The translations under genes and the position numbers were made by a program. From Halisarca cf. caerulea (Eukaryota > Porifera > Demospongiae > Chondrillida > Halisarcidae): a DNA stretch of 32,500 nucleotides. The notes beneath the pieces are model-generated. The model saw only the letters and a program-made list of their open reading frames with translations. It was not told the origin of the DNA and did not search any database. Where the stretch lies: NCBI GenBank assembly GCA_963170055.1, contig CAUJGJ010000347.1, forward strand, positions 252,501-285,000. The letters run 5' to 3'. This document shows, in pieces, positions 19,375 through 31,324 of the stretch (its first letter is position 1; every line of letters begins with the position of its first letter).

Positions 19375-19998
19375 CTAAGAGATACGATGCTTTGGAATGG
19401 GCACTGGATTCTTCAAAATGTACTTTCCACCATCAATGGCAGCTTCCACTTCATATGAAGTGTATCCATCGGCAAACTCCAAAGTAACTGGCCCCATAAC
19501 CACACCGGAATCAACCATGGAGCCTTCCTGGATGTTGCGGTACACAGCAATATAATAGGTAGGGTGAACATAGTACTCGCTTTTCTCTCCTCCATGGACT
19601 TCCTGCACACCTATAAGTGACCCATCTATAGCAAATCCCAGATTCAAAGTCTTATTGGTTTCGTTCTTCAGCAGAATAATCCCGTCACCAGCAGTACCCA
19701 CTGGTTCTGGATTAATTGAAGGAATGTCTCCCTCGACCATTTTAACTTCATATATATTTTGAAGATCGGCACTTCGCTTTTGAAGTCCAGACCACTTTTC
19801 ACCATCTGGGTCCCACTTTGTGACGGCGGTCTGGAATACCATGTCCCATGTGGCTACACCAGTTCCTTCTGAAGGTACACCGCGAACCTGAAAGGCCACA
19901 GTACGCAGACCTGGAGCATCAGGAAATTCTTGATAGATGGCAAAATGATAAGCCTCTTTAGTATTGTTCTTGAAAAGAACATTGTATTGAGTTGCCAT
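19375..19998 (-). CDS. RhiA-like protein, copy 1 (207 aa)
   Basis: The start is the ATG at 19998 (CAACAGCAATGGCAACTC context, identical in copy 3). The upstream in-frame extension has only a TTG codon. The protein has no cysteine, no signal peptide and no membrane segment. It reads as two beta-rich halves: an N-terminal half with YNVLFKNNTKEAYHFAIYQE and AFQVRGVPSEG, and a C-terminal half with ILLKNETNKTLNLGFAIDGS, EYYVHPTYYIAVYRNIQEGS and VTLEFADGYTSYEVEA. From memory this layout (NN-x-x-x-x-x-F-x-x-YQ near the start; a HP-x-Y-x-I-x-x-x-x-x-x-G motif late) matches RhiA-type proteins of rhizobia and other microbes, whose biochemical function is not well defined. It is intronless. It sits in the left arm of the inverted duplication. 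The gene call is secure; the family name is tentative. Confidence 0.7.
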   Translation of the reverse strand: MATQYNVLFKNNTKEAYHFAIYQEFPDAPGLRTVAFQVRGVPSEGTGVATWDMVFQTAVTKWDPDGEKWSGLQKRSADLQNIYEVKMVEGDIPSINPEPVGTAGDGIILLKNETNKTLNLGFAIDGSLIGVQEVHGGEKSEYYVHPTYYIAVYRNIQEGSMVDSGVVMGPVTLEFADGYTSYEVEAAIDGGKYILKNPVPIPKHRIS

Positions 19999-20079
19999 TG
20001 CTGTTGATTCTTTGCTGTAGATCAATGAGAAGTAATATGGATCAGCACTTCTTAGTGACAAAAAGTGGTCAGTATAGTA

Positions 20080-20141
20080 TGACTCAGTTTAGCAGACACA
20101 GTTGAAATCTTAAAATTGGGCACATGGGCGCTGCTTTTATA
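20080..20141 (-). promoter_or_regulatory. TATA box and AP-1-type site, RhiA-like copy 1
   Basis: Minus-strand TATAAAAG at 20141-20134, with TGAGTCA at 20086-20080, 47 bp further on. The same pair occurs before copies 2 and 3. The TGAGTCA would lie in the transcribed leader if transcription begins about 30 bp after TATA. Confidence 0.6.
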
Positions 20142-20255
20142 GATGAGCTGCATTATGCAACAGGCTCCCTGGCTCCACCTCAATGACCTCTGGTGCTTTG
20201 CATCTATCTATTTATCTATATTACATATTATGCGCACACACACACAAACACACAC

Positions 20256-20606
20256 TGCACACAAAGGCAGAAGTCCTTGCTTGTGATGTATACATATCAA
20301 AGAGTGACCTAAAACAGCTAGGATCTTTTCCTGAATATCACATCATCCAGCACACAAACAAACACAAAGCACACTTTTGGCTTTGATGTCCACTGGAACT
20401 GTGTTTGATGAAATATTGGCTCCACCTCCCTTTGAATGGTGATTTATATACTAAGAATCAAGTTTCAAATGAACATATATAATACATTTGTGTGGTTGGG
20501 CATTAAATCAAGGGGAGCCACATGAAATGTGTTTTGTTGTTGCCCTGTTTGTGGTTAGAGCTAACCCAAACAGGATAATAACCAAGAAGAGCCCCGGGCT
20601 ATTAAA
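20256..20606 (-). repeat. Interspersed repeat R, copy 2 (inverted)
   Basis: Full-length reverse-complement copy. It carries the internal hairpin CCTGTTTG-GGTTAG / CTAACC-CAAACAGG. Its 3' side faces the RhiA-like copy 1 promoter and ends in an imperfect CA/TG repeat. Confidence 0.85.
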
Positions 20607-20639
20607 TCAATTGCATGTATATTAGTATAATGGAAATTG

Positions 20640-20870
<231 letters not shown>

Positions 20871-21262
20871 ATCATTACACATTATGTATATGCTCAAACT
20901 GTGTTAGTAAGTATCTGTCCTTCTGCCTTGTTTGCTGTTCACCAGATTCCAGTTTAGTATCAGGCCTAGGGTCAGCAGAGCTCTTAATTGTTTTAGTCTG
21001 GACTATATTTAGGAGAGTTCATGTCCAAAGCTTATATACTGTGTATCTTGGCTAAAAAATATTAAATTTATATGAGTAGCACGCACAACCTAAGAGAACA
21101 TTCGAATTATCGTCGTATAATATGCTTAGGTGAATTTCAAAAGCAACTACAGCTCTAATTAAACAATATTTGATAATATGGTGTAATTATGACAGAGAGT
21201 TGATACTAATGCAGTAATTACGACAATAAGCACTACAAAAACAGCCTACTACTATAGTTTGT

Positions 21263-21883
21263 TTAAGCACATTTTTTTCCCCTGGGCACTGGTTTCTTCA
21301 AGACATTCTTGTCACCCTCAGTGACAGCTTCCACTTCATATTTAGTGTATCCATCGGCAAACTCCAAAGTAACTGGCCCCATAACCACACCGGAATCAAC
21401 TGCTGAGCCTTTGTTGATGTCGTTGTACACAGCAATTTGATAGGTAGGGTGAACATAGTACTCGCTTGTCTCTCCTTCTTGAACTTTTTGCACGCCTATA
21501 AGTGACCCATCTATAGCAAAGCCCACACTCAATGCCTTTTTGGTCGTGTTCTTCAGCAGAATCATCCTGTCACCAGCAATACCCACTGGTTCCGGATTAA
21601 TTGAAGGAACGTCTTTGTCGACTATTCTAACTTCATATTTCTCTTGGAGATCGGCAGGTTGGATTTGACTAGTGGACCACTTATCGGCATTTGGGTGCGA
21701 CTTCGTGAGAGCAGTTTCAAACTTCATGTCCCATGTGGCTTCACTCAGTCCCTTTGATGGTACACCGCGAACTTGAAAGACCACAGAACGCAGACCTGGA
21801 GCATCAGGAAATTCTTGATAGATGGCAAAATGATAAGCCTCTTCGGTGTTGTTCTTGAAGACAACATTGTATCGAGTTGCCAT
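21263..21883 (-). CDS. RhiA-like protein, copy 2 (206 aa)
   Basis: ATG at 21883 in the same context as the other copies. This is the most diverged paralogue: it keeps NNTEEAYHFAIYQEFPDAPG, FQVRGVPS, SINPEPVGIAGD, EYYVHPTYQIAV and VTLEFADGYTKYEVEA. It changes the central region (TKSHPNADKWSTSQIQPADL against TKWDPDGEKWSGLQ) and the tail (PVPRGKKCA). The tail adds the only cysteine in the family. It is intact and lies in the spacer between the duplicated arms, in the same orientation as copy 1. Its 3' flank (21180-21262) is also homologous to that of copy 1, so it arose by an older tandem duplication. It has no introns. Confidence 0.7.
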   Translation of the reverse strand: MATRYNVVFKNNTEEAYHFAIYQEFPDAPGLRSVVFQVRGVPSKGLSEATWDMKFETALTKSHPNADKWSTSQIQPADLQEKYEVRIVDKDVPSINPEPVGIAGDRMILLKNTTKKALSVGFAIDGSLIGVQKVQEGETSEYYVHPTYQIAVYNDINKGSAVDSGVVMGPVTLEFADGYTKYEVEAVTEGDKNVLKKPVPRGKKCA

Positions 21884-21965
21884 TGCTGTTGATTCTTTGC
21901 TGTAGATCAATGAGAAGTAATATGAATCAGCACTTCTATAGTGACAAGAGATAGTCAGTATAATA

Positions 21966-22017
21966 TGACTCAGTTTAGCAGACAGTAGAAATCTCAAAAT
22001 TGGGTTCTGCTTTTATA
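21966..22017 (-). promoter_or_regulatory. TATA box and AP-1-type site, RhiA-like copy 2
   Basis: Minus-strand TATAAAAG at 22017-22010 and TGAGTCA at 21972-21966. The spacing is about 10 bp shorter than in copies 1 and 3, so the two motifs are kept despite an indel between them. Confidence 0.6.
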
Positions 22018-22224
22018 GATGAGCTACAATACACAACAATTGCAGACAGCCAGCAGCTTAATTCTGAAGTCCAAGGACCTACTGTATTACCTAATTATAC
22101 TGGCCTCTTTGATGTTTGACATCATCGTGGGACAACAAAACGTACTGCTCTAATGAACAACTACACCATAACCATGCAATAACCACATAATATAATATTA
22201 TTTATTTGATGCTAAATTCCTAAA

Positions 22225-22368
22225 TTAATATTTCAAAGGAAGGTGGCGCCAGTAATATATCAATAGAGCACAGTTCCAGTGGACATCAAAGCCAAAAGTG
22301 TGCATTGTATGCTGGATGATGTGATATATGGGAAAAGATGCTGAATGTTTTAGGTCAGGACATCTGGC

Positions 22369-22371
<3 letters not shown>
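22225..22371 (+). repeat. Interspersed repeat R, copy 3 (partial, diverged)
   Basis: 'ttccagtggacatcaaagccaaaagtgtg' through 'gttttaggtcaggacatctggcttgtg' matches the 3' half of the element with internal deletions. It is followed by a (TG)n then (AT)n tract (22372-22537). Confidence 0.8.
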
Positions 22372-22442
<71 letters not shown>

Positions 22443-22472
22443 ATGTGTGGTGTGTGCATGCATGTGTGCATG

Positions 22473-22537
<65 letters not shown>
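22372..22537. repeat. (TG)n then (AT)n microsatellite
   Basis: TG repeat to about 22441, a CATG-rich bridge, then AT repeat. It follows repeat R copy 3. Confidence 0.95.
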
Positions 22538-22540
<3 letters not shown>

Positions 22541-22542
<2 letters not shown>

Positions 22543-22740
22543 CAGTGGACTCCACTTATAAAGAACTTCTGCTTATAAAGAACAATTTGTCAAGTCCAAT
22601 TTTGTGTGCATACATTTGTCCTCTGTTACAACAAACAAACTCCCGTTATAAAGAACTCGTCACTGCTGCCAGTGACTTTCAAATGAGGTTTGAAGTGGAT
22701 TTTGTGCTCTTAGAGACAGGGAAGTGCCCCAGCTAGTCAA
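22541..22740 (+). mobile_element. Possible pogo-like element end (CAGTGGACTCC… TIR)
   Basis: TA-CAGTGGACTCCACTTATAAAG at 22541, followed by two more 'CTTATAAAGAAC'/'GTTATAAAGAACTC' phrases. A CAGTGG tip with repeated 'TTATAAAGAAC' is typical of a different pogo/Tigger-type terminal-repeat family. No opposite end was located. Confidence 0.35.
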
Positions 22741-22849
22741 ATAACAACACAAGAAACTAAAAATTGAGGTTCACTATGGCCATTCTTGTAAATTATGGCA
22801 TATATTTTCTTCTATAAAATTTATAAAGATATAATAATATTCACACTCC

Positions 22850-22851
<2 letters not shown>

Positions 22852-22922
<71 letters not shown>
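22852..22922. repeat. (AT)n microsatellite
   Basis: About 35 uninterrupted AT dinucleotides. Confidence 0.95.
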
Positions 22923-22927
<5 letters not shown>

Positions 22928-23000
22928 GTGACAAGTAATATTAACAGTTACTGTATGGCAAGCTGCATGGGCATGGGCTCTTTGGGTAAACCTAGCCAGG

Positions 23001-23474
<474 letters not shown>

Positions 23475-24669
23475 ATTATCATGGTAATGTTTGTTGATTC
23501 ATTATACTACCTACTACAGTGTGACAGATCTACCTGATGGCACGATCACCTATTTCATGTGTGAACCTTAATAAATTATCGACTAACAGTTCCCTCCCTC
23601 TTCAGGTCTCCCTGGGTGATCTGAGGGGTTCACCAGACAGTGAGAGGTCAGCTCGAAGGAAAAGTGAACTGTGATGTTTTGAGTTAGCCTTTCAACAACC
23701 GTTAACCCCTCTAGTGGCTATAACAAGTATACTTAACGACCACGGGCTGCGAAAGTTGCGCAATTGTCACAAAAGTTAATGTGCCAGAAAGGGCATTGCC
23801 TATGTAGTTGCTAGGCCAAATTTTATAGTGATACATAGCTGTACGACTGTATATAAAGTGAAAGAAATTCAATGAGAAACGCACTTGTACACACTAACAC
23901 GCAGTTACACTTACATTGTAACCTTGCCAAGCCTGCATATTACCAAACGATTAGCTTGTGTCCTAGGTTTTGTGAGTTTTGTACATGCTTTCTTGCAATT
24001 TAATGCAATGGTTTTCTCTCTCTTACAGTTTACTAAGTTATACAAACAAAAATGGCTTCCGCCGAAAGTTGCTCGCTGAAACAATGCATTATTTCTTGGG
24101 TATAGTATCATATTTTGCCTTTGTTTGATCAGTACCGAAGCAAAGTGCAGCGAAGAGTGGAACGAAACTCTCTCGTATCTTTTCTTGCAGGAATATGTCG
24201 TTCTTCTCCGTTTCCGTTACATGCAGAACTAAAAATTCTTCTCGTTCAATTGACAGAAGTGTTTCCCTTGAAGACGGGTGCATACATCAAATTTTACAAG
24301 TCAACCTAAGCTTCGTATCGTACAATCACCGCTCAAAATGTCCCAAGCAACCAGGACTAGACAACTCGAAAATAACCTAGAATTTTAATCTGATTCAGTT
24401 GTTGCGCTATGAATAATGTCATTACAGAGACTGTTTACTGTGTGGTCCTATTGCAAAGGGTACATTACTAAGGCTTCAAGTTGGTATATATCAGCGCACA
24501 ACTTTATAATGCAATGCTCCGGGAACAAGACTCACTTGCTTTATTCTCATGCATCAATTTCCCCACACCGTACTTAGAAGCCATTGTCCTTTGCTATTAA
24601 TAATAATGATCACACTCACAGCCCTACAGCTGCTTTTTGAAGGGAATTTGGGCAAAGAGGGGGCTCTCC
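23475..24669. other. Spacer of inverted duplication; possible unassigned exon
   Basis: CpG content is higher than in the neighbours. An ATG at 24052 opens 16 codons (MASAESCSLKQCIISW) up to a weak donor-like GTATAG at 24100. A pyrimidine-rich acceptor (CTCTCTCTTACAG) lies 24 bp before the ATG. Downstream, 24115-24309 has an open plus frame with LHAELKILLVQLTEV, and the minus strand has a 64-codon ATG-started frame (24089-24283); they cannot both be real. No family was recognised. 23518-23545 resembles 27716-27745 ('gtgacagatct...ggtggc...gatcacc'). Confidence 0.25.
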
Positions 24670-24942
24670 TCTTAGGTTGCGCGTGCTACTCATAGAATAT
24701 AAATTTAATATTTTTAGCCAAGCTACACAGTATATTAGCTTTGGACATGAACTCTCCTAAATATAGTTCAGACTAAAACAATCAAGAGCTCTGCTGACCC
24801 TAGGCCTGATACTAAACTGGAATTTGGTGAACAGCAAACAAGGCAGAAGGACAGATACTTACTAACACAGTTTGAGTATATACATAATGTGTAATGATAC
24901 ATGCTGGCACACACCCACACACATACCCACTGACATGTATAC

Positions 24943-24943
24943 A

Positions 24944-25004
<61 letters not shown>

Positions 25005-25053
25005 ACACGCACACGCACACACACGCACACAAACACGCACACACAAACACACA
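24943..25053. repeat. (AC)n microsatellite
   Basis: AC repeat with GCAC interruptions at the 3' side. It is the counterpart of the TG tract at 20640-20870. Confidence 0.95.
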
Positions 25054-25090
25054 ATCAATTTCCCTTATACTAATATACATGCAATTGATT

Positions 25091-25434
25091 TAATAGCCTG
25101 GGGCTCTTCTCGGTTATTACCCTGTTTGGGTTAGCTCTATCCACAAACAGGGCAACAACAACACACATTTCATGTGGCTCCCTTTGATCTAATGCCCAAC
25201 CGCACAGATGTATTATGTTCATTTGAAACTTGATTCCTAGTAAATAACCATTCAATGGGAGTTGGAGCCAATATATCGATCAAACACAGTTCCAGTGGAC
25301 ATCAAAGCCAAAAGTGTGCTTTGTGTTTGTTTGTGTGCTGGATGATGTGATTTCTGGGAAAAGATCCTAGCTGTTTTAGGTCACTCTTTGATACGTATAC
25401 ATCACAAGCAAGGACTTCTGGCTTTGTGTGCAGT
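25091..25434 (+). repeat. Interspersed repeat R, copy 5
   Basis: Full-length copy, TAATAGCCTGGGGCTCTTCT to GGCTTTGTGTGCAG. It is followed by a short (TG)n and GATA-type sequence (TAGATAAATAGATAGATGCA) that also follows copy 6. Confidence 0.85.
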
Positions 25435-25528
25435 GTGTGTGTGTGTGTGTGCGTGCGTATAATATGTAATATAGATAAATAGATAGATGCAATCAATTTT
25501 CATTATACTAATATACATGCAACTTATT

Positions 25529-25880
25529 TAATAGCCTAGGGCTCTTCTTGGTTACTACCCTGTTTGGGTTAGCTCTATCCACAAACAGGGCAACAACAAC
25601 ACACATTTCATGTGGCTCCCTTTAATCTAATGCCCAACCGCACAGATGTATTATGTTCATTTGAAACTTGATTCCTAATAAGTAACCATTCAATGGGAGT
25701 TGGAGCCAATTATATATCAATCAACACAGTTCCAGTGGACATCAAAGCCAAGTGTGCTTTGTGTTTGTTTGTGTGCTGGATGATGTGATTTCTGGGAAAA
25801 GATCCTAGCTGTTTTAGGTCACTCTTTGATATGTATACATCACAAGCAAGGACTTCTGCCTTTGTGTTTGTGTGTGTTTG
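25529..25880 (+). repeat. Interspersed repeat R, copy 6 (tandem to copy 5)
   Basis: Nearly identical to copy 5 over about 340 bp and shares the flanking 'atatacatgcaa' and 'taatatgtaatatagataaatag' sequence. This shows a recent tandem duplication of about 430 bp within the right arm. Confidence 0.85.
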
Positions 25881-25983
25881 TGTGTGTGTGCGTATAATAT
25901 GTAATATAGATAAATAGATAGATGCAAAGCACCAGAGGTCATTGAGGTGGAGCCAGGGAGCCTGTTGCATATTGCAACTCATC

Positions 25984-26045
25984 TATAAAAGCAGCGCCCA
26001 TGCGCCCAATTTTAAGATTTCAACTGTGTCTGCTAAACTGAGTCA
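25984..26045 (+). promoter_or_regulatory. TATA box and AP-1-type site, RhiA-like copy 3
   Basis: TATAAAAG at 25984-25991 and TGAGTCA at 26039-26045, with the same spacing as in copy 1. Sequence around and between them is strongly conserved with copy 1. Confidence 0.6.
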
Positions 26046-26126
26046 TATTATACTGACTACTTTTTGTCACTAAGAAGTGCTGACCCATATTGCTTCTCAT
26101 TGATCTAAAGCAAAGAATCAACAGCA

Positions 26127-26753
26127 ATGGCAACTCAATATAATGTTCTTTTCAAGAACAATACCGAAGAGGCTTATCATTTTGCCATCTATCAAGAATT
26201 TCCTGATGCTCCAGGTTTGCGTACTTTGGCCTTTCAGGTTCGCGGTGTACCTTCAGAAGGAACTGGTGTAGCCACATGGGACATGATATTCCAGACTGCC
26301 GTCACGAAGTGGGACCCAGATGGTGAAAAGTTCTCTGGACTTCAAGAGCGAAGTGCCGATCTTCAAAAGAAATATGAAGTTAGAATGGTCGACAAAGACA
26401 TTCCTTCAATTAATCCGGAACCAGTGGGTATTGCCGGTGACGGGATTATTCTGCTGAAGAACGAAACCAACAAGACTTTGAGTCTGGGCTTTGCTATAGA
26501 TAGGTCACTTGTAGGCGTGCAGGAAGTCCATGCAGGAGAGACAAGCGAGTACTATGTTCACCCTACCTATTATATTGCTGTGTACCGCAACATCCAGGAA
26601 GGCTCCATGGTTGATTCTGGTGTAGTTATGGGGCCTGTTACTTTGGAGTTTGCTGATGGATACACTTCATATGAAGTGGAAGCTGCCATTGATGGGGGAA
26701 AGTACATTTTGAAGAATCCAGTGCCCATTCCAAAGCATCGTATCCCTGAGTAA
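26127..26753 (+). CDS. RhiA-like protein, copy 3 (208 aa)
   Basis: ATG at 26127, TAA ending at 26753. It is the sister of copy 1 (about 92% identical by eye), ending HRIPE where copy 1 ends HRIS. Substitutions are spread over the protein and mostly conservative (K14E, V34L, W69F, and so on), and the frame is fully open, which suggests that both copies are maintained. Conserved landmarks are FKNNTEEAYHFAIYQEFPDA, GVATWDMIFQTAVTKW, INPEPVGIAGDGIILLKNET, YYVHPTYYIAVYRNIQEGSM and LEFADGYTSYEVEAAIDGGK. There is no cysteine, signal peptide or transmembrane segment, so a cytosolic or non-classically released protein is likely. The family resemblance to bacterial RhiA-type proteins is from memory and unverified. 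Confidence 0.7.
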   Translation: MATQYNVLFKNNTEEAYHFAIYQEFPDAPGLRTLAFQVRGVPSEGTGVATWDMIFQTAVTKWDPDGEKFSGLQERSADLQKKYEVRMVDKDIPSINPEPVGIAGDGIILLKNETNKTLSLGFAIDRSLVGVQEVHAGETSEYYVHPTYYIAVYRNIQEGSMVDSGVVMGPVTLEFADGYTSYEVEAAIDGGKYILKNPVPIPKHRIPE

Positions 26754-27000
26754 TCAAACGAAACAACAGAGAGTCTTGAAAGATAACAATTAAATAGTAT
26801 ACTTAGGCTGTGTTTATAGTGCTCATAGTCGTAAATAACTATATTAGTGTGTTTGCTATACATGATTCTCTGTTACAGTTAGACTAAAGACTAAACAAGA
26901 CTTAGTCTAAATATTATTCCAATGCTTTTTGTACTGATGTACTTGTAATAGATGATGGAATTAACTATGGAAACGAGCTCGAGTCACATGTTGCCGATGT

Positions 27001-27225
27001 GTATGTGTGTGTTCATATAATATATTATATATAAATAATATTATATACATACATGTGCATGTGTGTGTGTACGTGTGCATGCATGTGTGTTTGTGTGTGT
27101 GTGTGTGTGTGTATGTGCTTGTATGTGTGTGTGTGTTTGTATGTTTGCATGTGTGTATGTGTGTGCGTGTGTATATGACATTGTATATATGTGTGTGTGT
27201 ATTTGTGTGTTTGTATTATAATTAT
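27001..27225. repeat. Imperfect TG-rich microsatellite
   Basis: TG repeat broken by TATG, CATG and TTTG. It lies just beyond the outer edge of the right arm. Confidence 0.85.
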
Positions 27226-30017
27226 ATACGTGACTATAATATTATTATATAAGCTGTGGTACTAGTGTATCGAAATACTAACATCCAAATACCACAAGAC
27301 TAGACTAAGTGTGTTTGTGTGTGTGTAAACAACTGTCAATGTAAGACTTATAACTCAAATTTCAATCATTAGCAAATAAGTTGATGATTTCAGAAACATA
27401 ACAATAATATCCATAGTTATAAAGTGACCACAGGGTATTATTTGAATAGAAGTCCAACGTATTGCCTGATTTAGCCAATTAAGCTTAGTGATCATCCATC
27501 TTCACATAAGCGAGACTTAATTCCTCAGTTAGCACAGGTATATACTGTATACTGTATTTAACTGGCCACCTTAACGTTGTAAATTCATAATAGACTAGAT
27601 AATACAATGTAATACAGATCCCTCACTCACGTCCAACCCTGCTATGCGCTCATGCACCTGACAGCGGGATATTACGTAGCATATATGAATATATGTTAAC
27701 AGTAATTCCTACTATGTGACAGATCTATCTGGTGGCCTGATCACCTTGATTCCATAATATTATCATGTTTACTGGTGCAGGAATATGAAGTTATGATACA
27801 GCAGTGGTATCTGTTTGGAGAGACCACCCTATATGGTTTAAAAAAACGGTCTCTTAAGACAGATGGTCTCTCATCAAAGGTTCAAGTAAAATTGGCATTA
27901 AATCATAATATACTAAGTGTACTCAAGTCTTTCATATTTGTAAGAAGAGGAAGAATACATGCATTTAACCCTTATTATTCCTTCTTTTCTGCTTTCCAGA
28001 TAACTTTAACCCTCTCTACTATACAGATAGGATACTTCACTTTAATTTCCCTCAGTACTCTAGCTCTAACTGGCTATAATCTAATAAGAAATGGGAAATA
28101 AAATGGCATCCCGTCGATATCTGCGCGAATGCAACTATAAGTTGATGTTCTTGCTAACACATGTTGTGTTTCCGCCACAATGCTACATGGTAGCAGGTGG
28201 TCTTCATACATGGCTGTTCAATTGGGGATGGTTTGTGACATTTATTATTACTGCACATGTGGTTCTCTTTGTGGGTTACTTTGATGTGTTATGCATGCAT
28301 TTTATAGGGCACAAATCGTGTCTGGTTTGGCTCATCACTTGATTGTGTGTAGATATATAGTAAGGTTGGTGTCCCTGTGCCTTATACTGTACAGTATAAC
28401 AGTTACTCCTCAAGCTGCAGGTAAGGAGCCGCAGTTGGTTTGTCTTGGTGGCTATGTATTCCTATGTTGTGATACCACAGTAGGCTTGTCCAGCAGTGTT
28501 GTACGTTGTGCATATTACGGCTGCTGTTTGCTTGCTTGTGCTCACCATTGTCCTGCGTGAGTTGTCTCTCTGTTCATTAGCATTGTGCAGTTCATGCATG
28601 TTGATATTAGTATACGTACATATGAATGGCAATCCTTATAGCCTATAATGCATTTGCTATATACACTGAGCTTTTCCAGCATGGTGCATTTCCCGCTGAG
28701 CAGTTCGATTTGGGTTCCTGTCAGTGCGATTTTACATACATTGAATTGTTCCCTATGTTATGGTAGCGATATACTGCTGCGGAGATATTTACCCAGTGTA
28801 ATTGTTGCAGTCGTTTGGGCTTATATTATATTGTTGCATGCATATGCTGCTTAACTCAGAAAGGCTACTTTGGCCAACTGCATGCCTGTGGTATGCATGA
28901 GGTAGTAGACTCCAGTAAATTTGCTGTACTGGTCTGCTGCAGTGTTCTTTGGGGTGTTGTGTGGCTGCTGGGATGAGCGTCCTGCATGCGGAGACTTTGG
29001 GTTGTATCCGGCAGTATACCAATGTTGCCGAGTTGTTGAGCTACAACGTGGGCTGTAGTGTTCACTGCACTCTGTTGGCTGGTTCAATTTCCATTGGTGG
29101 CTGGTGGTCTACTGCAAATGCATCCTCTTTGTTGGGTAGTCAGTATAACTCATATATAGCCTTGCATGTAAATGATTTGGCTATTGTACTGTGTACATGT
29201 GGTTCGAGTGACTCCCTGGCAGTAATGTGCAATGTGTTTACCTGGCATAATAATGCCTTACTTTGAAATCCTCCCTGGGAAGTGTGTCTTATTTTTTTCA
29301 GAAATTATCATCACTGTCTGATATACGCTATGATGTCCATAGCTTTCTGATAGGTGCATTGCTGTATGTATATACGTACATGTAGGTATGCTCTTGTGGG
29401 TTCTAGGTTGCTGCTTGTCGCATGCAGCTGGTGTGGTATGTTGCTATTATATACTTTCACTGCTGACGTTTTTACTGTGCAGTTGCAGTATGCTATGATG
29501 CCAGGTTGGATAGGGTGTCAGATGGAGACTATGTAGGTAGGTACACTGTTAACCACCACGTGGTTGTGAGTGTCAACCGATCCATAGTAGCCAGCTGTAG
29601 GATGTTGGCACAAGTGGACCAATCCACTCTTTTACTAACACGATGATGCATGTGCTATCGTATTCTGTTGGGTAGCCATTTCGTAGGAGCTGGGATGGAT
29701 GGGTTAAATTGTTCGTCAAAAGAGAGCATCTATGTGTCGATGCTTACTATAACAATAACAAATTCATATGCTAGAAATGTATAAACAACAAAAGTTAGAA
29801 ATGATACGTATATATACTTATATGTAATGTCATTTATATAATATTAACATGACATGCCCTTGATGTAATTTTGTGTGACCCCCCCCCCCTCCCCTGCATA
29901 CGCATATCTATTGGCCCAGTGGCATGTACATGTGTACATGCATAGTGTGGGTGTGTTGGCGTGGGTGTGAGTGCGGGTGTGGGGGTGGGTATGTGCGCGT
30001 GGGGGGGGGGGGGGGGG
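27226..30017. other. Intergenic, no supported gene
   Basis: No exon was convincing. About 27810-27890 contains 'ggagagaccaccctatatgg...cggtctcttaagacagatggtctctcatc', related to the 'gagaccacc' repeats in the ankyrin-gene intron. 28360-29300 is richer in TGC/TTG trinucleotides and holds several medium frames on both strands with no recognisable domain. 29880-30017 is low-complexity (C-run, GTGGG, G-run). Confidence 0.4.
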
Positions 30018-30220
30018 TGTGATGGGAAATTCAGAAATGTGCATACCCTGCAGGTATAGAATTGGTTGTGCAAGAATGTCCACAATAGGAATGTATGCTA
30101 CATATGAGGTGAGGTCATACACCCTCACAGGGAGGTCACCATGACTGTCCCTGTTTGCCTACATAACATTTCCTACTCAGTATTAGGATCAGGTGCATGT
30201 GTGTATGTGTGTGTGTGGGT

Positions 30221-30301
<81 letters not shown>

Positions 30302-30302
30302 A

Positions 30303-30358
<56 letters not shown>

Positions 30359-30375
30359 TGTGTGTGTGTGTGTGT

Positions 30376-30419
<44 letters not shown>

Positions 30420-30620
30420 ATGTGCTTGTGCACATGTATGCATGTGTTTGATGGGAACTTGAGTAATGTGCATACTCTACAGGTACAGAACTTCTTGTGC
30501 TGAAATGTTCACAATAGGAATGTATGCTGAGGTGAGGTCACACACCCTCACAGAGAGGTCACCATGACTTTCCCTGTTGGCTTACATAACGTTTCCTACT
30601 CAGAAATAAGATCAGGTGCT
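30018..30620. repeat. Tandem duplication flanking a long (TG)n tract
   Basis: A ~165-bp segment (30023-30196: 'aaatgtgcataccctgcaggta' to 'tcctactcagtattaggatcagg') recurs at about 30453-30620 in the same orientation, with about 10-15% difference. Between them lies a ~240-bp TG tract (30199-30440) with CATGCG and TACG interruptions. Confidence 0.85.
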
Positions 30621-31324
30621 CTTGGCTAGTGCATGACATAGATGGAAGATGTCCGACCGTCTCTGGGAAATTATCACATATCCAACAGCAAAGATGGCAC
30701 ATTATAACAATTATATTATACAATCATAATACAATGTAATAATTATGATAGTATAATATAGTTCATGTAGTGAGGACTACATACTTTACATGCAACTGGC
30801 TATTATGTACGATATAGAGTTAGTATATACCTATCTTATGCATGTATGATATATAGTACTGTACTATAATAATAATAATACTAAATTGTACAAGTACTAT
30901 GTATGTATAATTGGCAAGTATACCATAGACCAACATGTACACTCCCAGTGGGGTCATTGCGCAACTACAAAACCCCTTTTCGTTGATATTATAGACTTGC
31001 TAACAAACCGGCACTTGGTGTTAGTCTATGTCCGTTCAATACCATCTAGCTGTTCGGGATTTTCCTTGACCAATCCCGTGATGGGAGGTTTCCAAGGAAC
31101 ATCCGTTACTGCTCTGCCCAGTGCTACTGATGAAGGGTGGAATTCCCAGAAAAGGCCTTACAGCACATTCAATTTGGCAAAACAGCAATGTTTCATCTCA
31201 GATTATCGTTAGTACATTTCTAACTCCCAGTGGGGTGTTGGTCTTCACCAAGGCTGTGTATTGCCTCCTTTGCTCTTCTCTCTACATATCAAAGGCCGGA
31301 CAGTGCTCTAAAGACTAGGTTGCC
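30621..31324. other. Intergenic, no supported gene
   Basis: AT-rich, then at 30950-31210 a more balanced stretch with an open plus frame (GFSLTNPVMGGFQGTS) of unknown nature. It has no splice context or recognisable domain, so no gene is called. Confidence 0.3.

Larger units (their letters stand above)
24670..27030. repeat. Right arm of large inverted duplication
   Basis: Mirror of 19110-21098. It is about 370 bp longer, mainly because repeat R with its flanks is present twice in tandem (25091 and 25529), while its (AC)n tract is shorter than the TG tract of the left arm. Both ends can be traced: the inner edge at 'cctcttaggttgcgcgtgcta' (24670) and the outer edge at 'gttgccgatgtgtatgtg...gttcatata' (about 27020). 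Confidence 0.85.

Noticed and set aside
28091..29536. Several 60-105-codon frames on both strands
   Set aside because: No domain, no splice consensus and mutually overlapping. The TGC/TTG-rich sequence keeps frames open by composition.
30886..31212. 108-codon plus-strand frame
   Set aside because: Partly protein-like but no recognisable domain, splice sites or promoter, and it overlaps AT-rich repeat sequence. Recorded only as an unannotated stretch.
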